Source: CAVROP01 sp050012175 | Lineage (GTDB): Bacteria > Acidobacteriota > Terriglobia > UBA7540 | Length of the DNA stretch: 64,000 bases | Assembly (NCBI GenBank): GCA_050012175.1 | Contig: JBEKHR010000018.1 | Location: 33,888-97,887, forward strand | Direction: 5' to 3' | In this document: positions 43,487 to 52,054 of the stretch, one piece after another | How positions within the stretch are numbered: position 1 is the stretch's first letter | Layout: each line of letters opens with the position of its first letter | Made by a program: the position numbers and the translations under genes | Notes under the pieces: model-generated | What the model was told of the DNA's origin: nothing | The model's input: only the letters and a program-made list of their open reading frames with translations | Database searches by the model: none

Positions 43487-44659
43487 TCAACGGCGACCCT
43501 GATTCTTGCTGATCCAGTCGCTTACGATGGCCTTGCAGCTTGCGGCGAGCGAGTCCTCCAGCGAAGAACCCTCCGGCCCAGTCCCGACTTGGCTTCCCTC
43601 GCTGTCGAAAAGCTGGAACCCGAATGAGTATCCCCGTCTGTCGTCTTCGGAGACTTCATAGTACTCCTGTGTACGGAGCGTGTAATCCGCCCTTTGCCGG
43701 TCTATGGTCACAGTCGCTTGCGGGCATACCTTGGCAAAGGCCGCCATCTTTTCACTGGAGTCCTTCAGCAGGGTAGGCGCGACGTTGGCCCATAGGAAAT
43801 CCCCGGGCGTGGGCTGAACAGCCTTAAATGCACCCGGGAGTTTCCATGCCTCTATGAATATGCGCGGCCGCTGGCCGCCGCTAGTCGGGGTGGTACTTGC
43901 CACGTTCTCGGTTGGGGTGCTCCAAGTGACGTTCCCTTTAGCGTCTTGCATGTGGAGCGTCGGTGCGCCGTCCTTGACCGCAAGTTCCACGCGCCGGTTT
44001 CCGTCTGCGTCGTTCAGGGCAAGGTGCGGTCCCATCTCACCCGCGAAAAATGCGGCCATGACCTTTTCGCGCTGGTCGTAGAAGGCTATGCTCGGTGACC
44101 CGGAATGCGGCTCCAGGTACATGACGGCCCTTTCCTTTCCACCCGCATCCCGGAACGACATCTGGGGCGCTTGATTGGTTGACCACAACCGGAAATGGGG
44201 CTTCCCGTCGGCGTCGAAGATCTCCAGCGCGGGTCCTGCCTCCCCTTGCCCCAAGAGGGTTGACGCTGTTCCCGCGTGGTTATAGGTTAGGAGGCCGTTC
44301 AGACCCTTGTACGCTGTCAGCTCCGTTTGGAGTTTTCCTGCTTCGTTGGACAATGCGAGCCGGGGCCCGTCCGGCTCAACGGAAAGGTCCGCCCGCGCCT
44401 TTCCCTCCTCGTCCAGCATAACGAGGCTGGGTCTGTCGAGCATCATCGACAGTTCAGCCCTTATCTTACCAGCCGAGTCTACAAGTACGAACTTCTCCGC
44501 TTCAATGGTGCGGGTCTTCGGGGCGGCTTGGCCCACCACCAGCACCGCCCCGACCGCTGTCAGCGCCAGCAAACCCATCCGCTTGACCCTGCGGTTCTGC
44601 CTCTCCAGCTTCTGCAGTCGTTCAAGTACGGCCTGCGTGTCTGGCGTCTGCGATGTCAT
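43487..44659 (-). CDS. membrane-anchored protein with tandem beta repeats
   Basis: 390 residues. A basic coiled-coil-like start (AVLERLQKLERQNRRVKRMG) leads into one membrane helix (about 29-46). Residues about 52-250 form seven or eight repeats of 23-27 residues built on P-x-L-x-L-x-D-x-x-GK-x-R-A-x-L (for example PSLVMLDEEGKARADLSV and PHLALNDADGNRRVELAV). The C-terminal 130 residues are a different globular domain. The repeats look like a beta solenoid. Function unknown. Confidence 0.75.
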   Translation of the reverse strand: MTSQTPDTQAVLERLQKLERQNRRVKRMGLLALTAVGAVLVVGQAAPKTRTIEAEKFVLVDSAGKIRAELSMMLDRPSLVMLDEEGKARADLSVEPDGPRLALSNEAGKLQTELTAYKGLNGLLTYNHAGTASTLLGQGEAGPALEIFDADGKPHFRLWSTNQAPQMSFRDAGGKERAVMYLEPHSGSPSIAFYDQREKVMAAFFAGEMGPHLALNDADGNRRVELAVKDGAPTLHMQDAKGNVTWSTPTENVASTTPTSGGQRPRIFIEAWKLPGAFKAVQPTPGDFLWANVAPTLLKDSSEKMAAFAKVCPQATVTIDRQRADYTLRTQEYYEVSEDDRRGYSFGFQLFDSEGSQVGTGPEGSSLEDSLAASCKAIVSDWISKNQGRR

Positions 44660-45475
44660 AGGTGCCTCCGTTCACAGGATGGCCTTGATTGTATCTCAAC
44701 GCTCGTTGCAGTACCACGCAGGAGCAGCAGTGGGACCCCTGACGCTTGCTACCCGCCTTTTTGTCTCCTGCACTTTTCTCTTGACATCCCCAGCCACTCG
44801 CGGTAGCCTATTAGAGTTGTCGCAAGAGAGCACCGGCAAGCGGCGGCAAGGGTAGGCGAAAGGGACCCGCAAGGGGAAAAAGGCAGGGAAATGGTAAAAA
44901 GATGTTATTTTTGCGAAACGAACCTACCGATCTAGTGCAAACAAAGGACTTGGCATTTTGAAACGCTAAAAACGAACTGGTTTTTGGTGCAAACGAACAC
45001 CAATCAAACCCCAAAAAGGGGCCAAAAAACGCGTTTTGTGGGGCATCGAACCGGGATTTGCGAATCGAAAGGCGGCAGCGGACGGGCGAGTACAAGGGGG
45101 GCTACACGAGCTTCGAGTTTGACGTCTCCAGGCATTAGAAATCCGCCGGGCGCAGAGCGGCGCTCTGGGACAGGCGGCCGGAGTCGGCAAACGTAAAGAA
45201 GCGTTAGACGCGCTGCACCGGGTGTCAGGGGTCAGGTAATGGGCATATAAACCAGTGGCCAAGTGTCAGGTAAAGGCTAAAGGATAAAGGGTAAAGGATG
45301 AAGCACTCCAACTTTCAGTTTTAACCCTTAGCCTTCACCCTTTACCCTTTGCGTGACGCCTGACACCTGAAGCCTGCGGCAATGTGTTAAGCTGAGCACT
45401 AGCACTATGCTAAGACACAGAATCATGAGCAACTGATTTCATAGCTTGCTCAAGAGGATGAAAGAAGAAATTCAT
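44660..45475. other. about 800-bp non-coding gap with repeats
   Basis: No supported gene. The first half is A-rich; CCCCAAAAAGGGG near 45013 forms a small hairpin. The second half (45226-45373) is a long imperfect palindrome built of heptads. Minus-strand open frames across 44811-45262 look like shadows: low-complexity, Phe/Arg-rich, without ribosome-binding sites. Confidence 0.55.
45226..45373. repeat. heptad-built long inverted repeat
   Basis: The left arm contains TAAAGGC, TAAAGGA, TAAAGGG and TAAAGGA in a row; the right arm has the complements (CCCTTAG, CCTTCA, CCCTTTA, CCCTTTG). The ends are GTGTCAGG and CCTGACAC. So a 7-nt repeat run and its inverted copy enclose about 20 nt. Confidence 0.75.
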
Positions 45476-46366
45476 ATGAAGAGTTTCAAAGAAAGAGTGG
45501 CGCAAGGGGACATTCTGATTTCCGACGGAGCCATGGGCACCTATCTGCAAACCAAGGGCTTGAACCCGGGCGAGTGCATGGAATCGTGGTGTGTCTCTCA
45601 CCCGAACGTCGTTAAAGGGATTCACGAGGATTACATCGCTGCGGGTTCTGACGTCGTGGAGACGAATTCGTTTGGCGGCACTTGTTACAAGCTGAAGCCC
45701 TATGGGCTCGCGGACAAAGTGAGAGAGTTGAACCAGGCTGCTGTTGCACTCGCCAAACAGGCCATGGCAGGCAAGGGTTACGTCGCCGCTTCGGTTGGCC
45801 CCACCGGACACATCGTAGAGGACGAGGGCGGCGATGTGACGCCGCAAGACCTCTACAAGGCTTTCAAGGAGCAAGTAGTGGCTTTGGAGGAGGGCGGCGC
45901 GGATGCCCTGTGCATTGAGACCATGACATCCCTCAGCGAAGCGGTGCAGGCGATCAAGGCTGCCAAGGAAAATACCAAGCTTCCGGTCATCTGCACCTTC
46001 ACCTTTGAAGCCGGCGCACGTGGTTTTCGCACCATGATGGGCGTGACACCGGAACGCGCGGCGCGGGAGGCGGCGGCGGCCGGCGCGGACATCGTGGGCG
46101 CCAATTGCGGCAACGGTATCATGAACATGATCGAGATTACACGCCAGATGAGGGCTGCGCAGCCCAACACGCCCATCCTGATTAACGCCAACGCAGGCAT
46201 GCCGGTCCTGGAAGGGGAGAAGACGGTGTTCAAAGAGACGCCGGAATTCATGGCCTCCAAAGTAAGTGATCTCATTAAAGCTGGGGCGCAAATCATCGGA
46301 GGCTGCTGCGGCACCACGCCTGAGCATATTGCCGCCATGGCGAGAGTGGCCAAGGCGGCCGACTAA
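45476..46366 (+). CDS. homocysteine S-methyltransferase family protein
   Basis: About 296 residues of the betaine-homocysteine/MetH N-terminal type (PF02574): ILISDGAMGTYLQTKGLNPG, GSDVVETNSFGG, ASVGPTGHIVE, and the Zn-binding cysteines in VGANCGNG (about C214) and IIGGCCGTTPEHI (C276, C277). Free-standing members methylate homocysteine, or serve as half of split methionine synthases or corrinoid methyltransferases. Its presence downstream of AcsE- and FolD-coding genes suggests use of the C1 pool. Starts at 45446 (TTG), 45458 and 45476 are possible. Confidence 0.88.
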   Translation: MKSFKERVAQGDILISDGAMGTYLQTKGLNPGECMESWCVSHPNVVKGIHEDYIAAGSDVVETNSFGGTCYKLKPYGLADKVRELNQAAVALAKQAMAGKGYVAASVGPTGHIVEDEGGDVTPQDLYKAFKEQVVALEEGGADALCIETMTSLSEAVQAIKAAKENTKLPVICTFTFEAGARGFRTMMGVTPERAAREAAAAGADIVGANCGNGIMNMIEITRQMRAAQPNTPILINANAGMPVLEGEKTVFKETPEFMASKVSDLIKAGAQIIGGCCGTTPEHIAAMARVAKAAD

Positions 46367-46396
46367 GTTGACAGTCAACAGTCGACAGTCAACAGC
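46367..46396. repeat. short heptad repeat after the methyltransferase stop
   Basis: Four 7-nt units of the type ACAGTCA/ACAGTCG directly after the stop codon at 46364-46366. Confidence 0.65.
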
Positions 46397-46501
46397 TAAA
46401 GAGGTGTTGCCTCAGACCGACGAGTCATGGCTTGTTAGGATCGCAAGGGCCGGGCTTCAGAGTCTGTGAGATGCGAAACCGTGCCCTGTGTGCGAGGGCG
46501 A

Positions 46502-46741
46502 ATGAAGTTTGAGCTTGTTGGCCCCGTAGCAAACGTGGAAGTCATCGCCGCGGGTCCAGGTGTCCGGGTCCGCTCGTACCTCCGAAAGGCCTATGGTCAA
46601 GGCCGGTGGCGAAAGATGAAAGGGACCGGTACTGTCCGGCTCGCGAATGGCGCTCTGCGCGTGGTGGAGTTACACTGGTATGAGGCGCATGGGATTGGCC
46701 AAAGGGACATGAAAATCAAGCGCTACTTGGACGAATCATGA
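46502..46741 (+). CDS. conserved small hypothetical protein, first of a pair
   Basis: 79 residues from the ATG at 46502 (GAGGG 4-8 nt upstream). Basic N-terminal half (RVRSYLRKAYGQGRWRKMKG) and a conserved-looking end VVELHWYEAHGIGQRDMKIK. The family recurs in many Acidobacteriota genomes in my memory, always uncharacterised. Its stop overlaps the next gene's ATG by 4 nt. Confidence 0.7.
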   Translation: MKFELVGPVANVEVIAAGPGVRVRSYLRKAYGQGRWRKMKGTGTVRLANGALRVVELHWYEAHGIGQRDMKIKRYLDES

Positions 46742-46974
46742 AAACACCAACGAAACCGTTCGCTCTTTGCGTAGACAATACCGACTACCAGGCGTCGCTC
46801 ATTCCCGGCAAGGTCTATCGGATTCTTCCCGATCCGGTGGCGGCCAGGGATGATCTGGTGCGGATTGTCGACGAGAGTGACGAGGATTACCTCTATCACA
46901 AAAGCTATTTTTTGTTTGTGGACTTTCCACCCCGTGTGAAGAAAAGGATTCTCGCCTTGCAGGGCGTCGCCTAA
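46738..46974 (+). CDS. conserved small hypothetical protein, second of a pair
   Basis: 78 residues, beginning inside the stop of the previous gene (ATGA). Contains IPGKVYRILPDPVAARDDLV and VDESDEDYLYHKSYF, a small beta-rich protein. The tight pair of small proteins, one basic and one acidic, could be a toxin-antitoxin-like or RNA-binding module, but no named family fits. Confidence 0.7.
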   Translation: MKTPTKPFALCVDNTDYQASLIPGKVYRILPDPVAARDDLVRIVDESDEDYLYHKSYFLFVDFPPRVKKRILALQGVA

Positions 46975-46994
46975 TGAGCTGATGGCTGGCGCTG

Positions 46995-47190
46995 GCTGGC
47001 GCAGAGCGCAGTTCTGCGCCTCAGCGTGCCATACTAGCGCTGGTCATGCCCACCCACAAACGCCATTTTGCGCCCTGAGACCTGCACTTCCTGACCAGCA
47101 GCGCCTATCGCCACACCAGCTTTTTGAGATTGATCGGCTCGCCTGATTTCGGTCTTGTCTGTGGGCCGCAGAGCTGCGCTCTGCGCCAGC
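46995..47190. repeat. inverted pair of GC-rich hairpins
   Basis: A 24-bp unit GCTGGCGCAGAGCGCAG plus TTCTGCG at 46995-47018 recurs inverted at 47167-47190, and each copy is itself partly palindromic. The stretch between them (about 150 bp) holds no gene. Probably a small mobile repeat; the following 200 bp contain a weak promoter (TTGGAA near 47285 and TATGAT near 47310) for the VOC gene. Confidence 0.55.
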
Positions 47191-47390
47191 CCGGTCATCC
47201 CCACACGAAGCATTGGAGCGCGTCGCCCAACGTCCTTGGCAAAGCTTGCTTTTGCCACTGCGCGGAACAGAGAACGCACCCGAATTGGAACCCATCAAAA
47301 AGCTTATGATATGATCAGTGTCCGTTTGAATGCACCCTGGTATGAGAGGGCGGATTCCAGATTTCAGCGGAGCCGCTGCACGTCGGAGGT

Positions 47391-48392
47391 ATGGCCTTGA
47401 AAGCATTTGAAACGATAAGAGATGCCGGAGCTCGAAGATCACTGGGCAGGTTTTTCGTCTCTACAAAGCTCACCGCCTTGCCCGCTATGATTGGTCTTGG
47501 CGTTTTTGCGGCATTGTTCGCAGTTATCGGTGCAGGCAAGCCTGTGACGCGTCGCCCGCCAATTGTTGGGATCGCGCACATTGGGCTGAAGACCGACAAC
47601 CTTGCTGTGGCCCGGGAGTTTTACGCAGACACCTTGGGATTTCAGGAGGTGTTCACGGTAGATAAACCGACGGGCGGCCTGATGCCAACTTATTTTAAGG
47701 TGAACGATCATCAATATATTGAAGTTTTCCCCAATCTGAGCAGCCCAACCGAAGACAGGCTTTCGCACATTGCTTTCGAGACCACGGATGCCCAAGCACT
47801 GCGGGGCTACCTTGCCGAACGGGGCGTGACAGTGCCCAATACGCTGAGGCCCGGGCTCGACGGCAATCTGAGCTTCATGGTAAAGGATCCGGAGGGGCAC
47901 TCCGTCGAATTCGTGCAATACTTGCCCGGCTCGCTCCAAAGCCGGAATTTTGGCAAATTCCTCCCGGACACTCGTATCTCACAGCACATGATCCACGCGG
48001 GGGTCACAGTCCTTGACCGCGCTGCCGCGGATCGCTTCTACAAAGACGTTCTCGGCTTCCAGTTGATGTGGTACGGCGGCATGAGCGACGACCGTGTGGA
48101 CTGGGTCTGTATGCGTGTCCCCGAAGGCAGCGATTGGCTCGAGTACATGCTGAATGTTCGCAATCCCACGCCACAAACGCTCGGTGTGATGCACCACCTG
48201 GCGCTCGGTGTTCCAAGTGTTGAAACAGCCTATAAGACGGCGGTGGACCGAGGGTACAAAGCAGAACAACCCAAGATCGGGCGGGACGGCAAGTGGCAAT
48301 TGAACCTCTACGATCCTAATTACACGCGCGTGGAATTGATGGAGCCGAAACCGGTTAGGAAGCCGTGTTGTTCCCCGATACTAGGTCAGTAG
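47391..48392 (+). CDS. membrane-anchored two-domain VOC family protein
   Basis: 333 residues. One N-terminal helix (about 26-47) precedes two VOC (glyoxalase/dioxygenase) folds: GIAHIGLKTDNLAVAREFYA...YIEVFP and MIHAGVTVLDRAAADRFYKD...VDWVCMRVPEG...VELMEP. His and Glu metal ligands are visible in both halves. GGAGG lies directly before the ATG at 47391, so initiation may instead be at the TTG at 47397, 7 nt after it. Substrate unknown. Confidence 0.82.
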   Translation: MALKAFETIRDAGARRSLGRFFVSTKLTALPAMIGLGVFAALFAVIGAGKPVTRRPPIVGIAHIGLKTDNLAVAREFYADTLGFQEVFTVDKPTGGLMPTYFKVNDHQYIEVFPNLSSPTEDRLSHIAFETTDAQALRGYLAERGVTVPNTLRPGLDGNLSFMVKDPEGHSVEFVQYLPGSLQSRNFGKFLPDTRISQHMIHAGVTVLDRAAADRFYKDVLGFQLMWYGGMSDDRVDWVCMRVPEGSDWLEYMLNVRNPTPQTLGVMHHLALGVPSVETAYKTAVDRGYKAEQPKIGRDGKWQLNLYDPNYTRVELMEPKPVRKPCCSPILGQ

Positions 48393-48527
48393 TCGGTAGG
48401 TGGTAGGTAGTAGGTGGTAGGTGGGGATGGATGTCCGTGCCTATCAACTGACCACTGACAACCGACCACTGACAACTGACCACTGACAACTGACCCCTGA
48501 CAACTGACCACTGACGACTGGGCACCT
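48385..48527. repeat. long heptad tandem repeat with inverted halves
   Basis: The first part repeats GGTAGGT/AGTAGGT units; the second (48440-48527) has about eleven units of CTGACCA/CTGACAA. This is the longest and cleanest heptad tract in the window, located between the VOC gene and amrS. Confidence 0.9.
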
Positions 48528-48602
48528 GTATTGAGGTGGCGTTGTGGAGTAAGATGGTAGTGAGGGGGATCCCCCGACTTGGTGGGGGCGGGGAGTGCAA
48601 TC

Positions 48603-49736
48603 ATGGCGACCCTGCAAGAAGTCTTACAGAAAACCGTCCGAGAGGGTGAGCTTTACGAGAAGCTCGAGCGCGGCTTCGTGCGCTGTTACGCCTGCGGGCA
48701 TTGCTGCCGAATACCGGATGGGCAAGTGGGAGTTTGCAAGGTCCGCTACAACGAGGGCGGTAAGCTGTTTGTGCCCTGGGGCTACGTCGCCAGCGCGCAG
48801 TGCGATCCCATCGAAAAGAAGCCCTTTTATCACGCCTACCCTGGCGCGCTGGCCTACAGCTTTGGGATGCTGGGTTGCGACCTGCACTGTGGCTACTGCC
48901 AGAACTGGGTTACCTCACAGGCCTTGCGCGACCCAAGCGCAGTTTCGTCTCCCTTGCGCGTGACACCAGAAGAGCTGGTCCAGGAGGCAGTGCAGCAGGG
49001 GGCGAAGGTCGTGGTGAGCACTTACAATGAGCCGCTCATCACCAGCGAATGGGCGGTGGCAGTCTTCAAGGAAGCCCGCGCGGCGGGGCTCACCACGGGG
49101 TATGTTTCCAATGGCAACGGCACGCCGCAGGTGCTGGAATACCTGCGGCCCTGGGTAGACCTTTTCAAGGTGGACCTGAAGAGTTTTGATGACCGGCATT
49201 ATCGCCAGCTCGGGGGGCGAATGCAGCCTATCCTGGATACCATCCGCAAGCTGCACGAAATGGGATTCTGGGTGGAAATCGTCACCTTGATTGTTCCGGG
49301 ATTCAACGATTCGGACGACGAACTGAAACGCATGGCGGAATTCCTGGCGAGCGTTTCGCCAGACATCCCCTGGCACGTCACAGCCTTTCACCAGGACTAC
49401 AAGATGACGGAGCTGGAGAGTACCAGCTCGCAAACGCTGGTGCGTGCGGCCGGGATCGGCAAGGCTGCGGGTTTGCGCTTCGTCTATGCTGGAAACATGC
49501 CCGGCCGGACGGGGGAGCTCGAGAACACGTATTGTCCCAACTGCCACGAGCTCCTTGTCGAACGCCTCGGCTTCCACGTCTTCGACTACCGGCTCACCGC
49601 AACGGGTTCCTGCCCTGGTTGCGGCGCTGCCATTGCGGGGCGTTGGGCGGCGGATTTTCAAGGCCAGATTGCCGACCTTCCCTACCTGCCTCGATTCCGG
49701 AGGCGGTCAAATCCCTCTAGCGCCTTGCGCCGCTGA
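48603..49736 (+). CDS. amrS: AmmeMemoRadiSam system radical SAM enzyme
   Basis: 377 residues. N-terminal RCYACGHCCRIPDGQVGVC binds an additional cluster or zinc, then the radical SAM cysteines C92-x3-C96-x2-C99 in GCDLHCGYCQNWV. Further on: YNEPLITSEWAV, GLTTGYVSNGNGTPQVLEYL and the C-terminal CPNCHELLVER with a zinc-ribbon end (CPGCGAAIAGR). AmrS proteins are widespread and pair with AmmeMemo partners of unknown function. The partners (AmrA/AmrB) are not in the window. ATG at 48603 chosen; the open frame starts at 48579. Confidence 0.92.
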   Translation: MATLQEVLQKTVREGELYEKLERGFVRCYACGHCCRIPDGQVGVCKVRYNEGGKLFVPWGYVASAQCDPIEKKPFYHAYPGALAYSFGMLGCDLHCGYCQNWVTSQALRDPSAVSSPLRVTPEELVQEAVQQGAKVVVSTYNEPLITSEWAVAVFKEARAAGLTTGYVSNGNGTPQVLEYLRPWVDLFKVDLKSFDDRHYRQLGGRMQPILDTIRKLHEMGFWVEIVTLIVPGFNDSDDELKRMAEFLASVSPDIPWHVTAFHQDYKMTELESTSSQTLVRAAGIGKAAGLRFVYAGNMPGRTGELENTYCPNCHELLVERLGFHVFDYRLTATGSCPGCGAAIAGRWAADFQGQIADLPYLPRFRRRSNPSSALRR

Positions 49737-49767
49737 ACAGCTCAGCGTGTCATGGATTATGAATCCC

Positions 49768-50472
49768 TCAGCGGAGCCCATAGAACAGGTAACCGGGCCC
49801 CACTCGCATGTTATGGATAAGCGAGGCTGGCGAGACGGCGGCGACGAGCAATCCCCCCACTGCCTGGGCCAGCGCGATCGGCCAGATGTTTCGATGCCGC
49901 GCGAAGATCTCGGCAAAGACAACGCCAGCCACGGTGGTGGCGACCATGAGGATTGGATTGGGGATGTGCGCCGAGCCGAAGATGATCCCCACCAGGAGCG
50001 AGCTCAGGTGGCGGTTGCGGACGACTTCCATTAGGCGATTATGAAAATAAGATTGGGCAAGATACTGCTGAAAAGCACACCAGATGGCGTAGCCCAGCAG
50101 TGAAGCAGCAGCTTGCCAGTTCACTGGCACAAACGTCAGGGCATGCCGCGCAAAAGCGAATACGAGAAGAGGAATGTAAAAGGCGAGGGCGATGGGCAAT
50201 ACGACCTGGGCGTTGGCCCGCATTCCGGCAAACGAAAGGCCAAGCCTCCGGAACGTATCGCGGTGCAGAAAGTGGCTGACAAGCACGACGCCCAAGAGCG
50301 CCATCCAGAAGTGAGGATATGTGGACCGCCAGCGCCAGATGTAAGTTACAATCCCAGCGTACACCAGTATTACTTCCAGGGCGGAATAGATTGGCGACCA
50401 GGGATGCGAGCCACTTCCGGCTTCAAATTCACCCGCTGAGGTTATTGCGCTCATGAGAATTCCCACACTCAT
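49768..50472 (-). CDS. CPBP-family intramembrane protein, catalytic residues replaced
   Basis: 234 residues, polytopic, in the CPBP (CAAX protease/bacteriocin-processing) superfamily. The usual EExxxR motif is FQQYLAQSYFHNRL here (both Glu and the Arg replaced by Gln), and the third motif's His is also Gln (ALAQAVGGLL), while FGSAHIPNP keeps the FxxxH. So the site is not a standard protease. QQ-type members occur in Acidobacteriota and may be non-proteolytic. ATGs at 50472 and 50454 both overlap the predicted start region of the divergent phosphodiesterase gene. Confidence 0.7.
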   Translation of the reverse strand: MSVGILMSAITSAGEFEAGSGSHPWSPIYSALEVILVYAGIVTYIWRWRSTYPHFWMALLGVVLVSHFLHRDTFRRLGLSFAGMRANAQVVLPIALAFYIPLLVFAFARHALTFVPVNWQAAASLLGYAIWCAFQQYLAQSYFHNRLMEVVRNRHLSSLLVGIIFGSAHIPNPILMVATTVAGVVFAEIFARHRNIWPIALAQAVGGLLVAAVSPASLIHNMRVGPGYLFYGLR

Positions 50473-50541
50473 TCTACGTCAACCCGGCCAAAGAACGAAA
50501 AGCCGCCCAGCATTTTTCTGACGGCGGGCGCACTGGTTGGG

Positions 50542-51872
50542 TTGGTCGCGCTAATTCTTCCGCCATGCTTTCGCGCGCAGGGGGTGCCGTCTCCGAGGCC
50601 TGCGCAGGAGCGGCATGTGCTGGTCATTTCCGTGGACGGACTGGGAGCCAGCCTCTATGACCGTCTTGCTGCGAAGATTCACATTTCCAACTTGCCGAGA
50701 CTGAGGAGGGAAGGAAGCTACGCAGAGGGTGTGGTGGGCGTCTACCCTTCGTTGACGTACCCTTCGCACACGACCATCGTTACCGGGCGGATGCCCGCGG
50801 AGCACGGCATCTACTCCAACTTGTCGTCGCGCGAGCCAGCCAAGAACCTCGGAGACTGGTTCTGGTTCGCGAATGCCATCAAAGTGCCAACCCTCTGGGA
50901 TGAGGCGCGCGCGCACCATATGACGACGGGTGCGGTTTTCTGGCCGGTGGCGACAGGCGCGCCGATTGATTGGGACGTGCCGGAGATCTGGGACCCCCAG
51001 AAGTCCATGATGGTGGATCCCACCTACGTCGCGAAGTACGCAACGCCCGGTCTCCTATTTGAAGCTCTATTGGAAATCGGCCCGCCCCAACCCGGGCAGG
51101 AACTTGATGTGACGAGGACTCGCCTGGCGACGTTCATCCTGAAGAAACATAAGCCGGACCTCCTCCTGGTTCACTTGGTCGACCTGGACGGGGAGGAGCA
51201 CCAATTCGGCCCTGACAGCCCCCAGGTTGCCGCAACCCTCGAAAAGATTGATGGTCACATCGGTGAATTACTGGCCGCCGACCGGGCCGCCGGGCTGGCT
51301 GATTCCACCGATGTCTTCATCGTTTCCGACCACGGTTTTCTGCCCGTTCAAACGCAAATCAAGCCGAACGTGCTGTTCGTGAAGGCGGGGCTGTTGACCG
51401 CAGACGAGGAAGGGAATGTTACTGGAGGAAGAATCGCCACTGTCGCCAATGACGGCTCATTCTTCATTTGTTGGCCGGAATCGGAGGACCTTCGCTCCAA
51501 GGTGAACGAAGCCTTGAAACCCCTGCGTGACCAAGGATTGCTGTGGGCCGTCCTCGACCACGCAGCTTTGAAAGAATTGGCTGCGGAGCCTGCCGCGCAG
51601 ATGGCGCTGGAAGCACCGACGCGTTACGCTTTCAGCAGCGGCGCGGCTGGCGACTTGCTGGCGAGGGAAAAAAGTACGACTGGAACGCACGGATACTTGC
51701 CTTTTCGCCAAGAACTTGAAGCCTCGTTCGTCGCGTGGGACCGGATATCAGGTCTGGAGTGGATCTGCACGAGATTCGGATGACGGAAATCGCTCCCACC
51801 ATCTTGAAAGCGATGGGGATCGACGACCCGAAATTCGGTGATCGACCGCCCCTCAAGGGACTTTTCAAGTGA
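50542..51872 (+). CDS. alkaline phosphatase/nucleotide pyrophosphatase-type phosphodiesterase, frameshifted
   Basis: The open frame gives 413 residues with the PF01663 layout: VLVISVDGLGASLYDRL, catalytic-Thr block YPSLTYPSHTTIVTGRMPAEH, LLLVHLVDLDGEEHQFGP and FIVSDHGFLP. Near 51738 a run of three G's breaks the frame: in the native frame it ends at 51783, while one extra base gives GPDIRSGVDLHEIRMTEIAP and TILKAMGIDDPKFGDRPPLK, the family-normal end, with TGA at 51870-51872. At the 5' end no good start exists; a T-run near 50513-50517 may likewise hide the true signal peptide. Probable role: periplasmic phosphodiesterase. Confidence 0.75.
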
Positions 51873-51875
51873 AGA

Positions 51876-52030
51876 AGACAGGAGTCAGGAGAAGAGTAAG
51901 GAGCAGAATTATGAATAGTGAATGGTGAATGGTGAATTGGGGATGCAGAACTTGCTTTGCGCGCCGCGCCCAGGGCCTCTGACCGCTGCACTTCTTCAAT
52001 TCACCATTCAGAATTCACCATTCAGAATTG
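51876..52030. repeat. heptad repeats, two opposing patches
   Basis: 51876-51950 contains GGAGTCA and GAATGGT units; 51995-52030 contains CATTCAG/AATTCACC units, roughly complementary to the first. It fills the gap between the phosphodiesterase and the next gene on the minus strand. Confidence 0.65.
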
Positions 52031-52054
52031 CCCTAGTTCCTAGCCCCATCTCCT

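Noticed and set aside
44960..45080. A tRNA-like stretch containing TCGAACCGGGA
   Set aside because: Acceptor and anticodon stems cannot be formed on either strand.
48385..48527. CRISPR-like repeats
   Set aside because: Units are 7 nt and continuous; this is a heptad tract.
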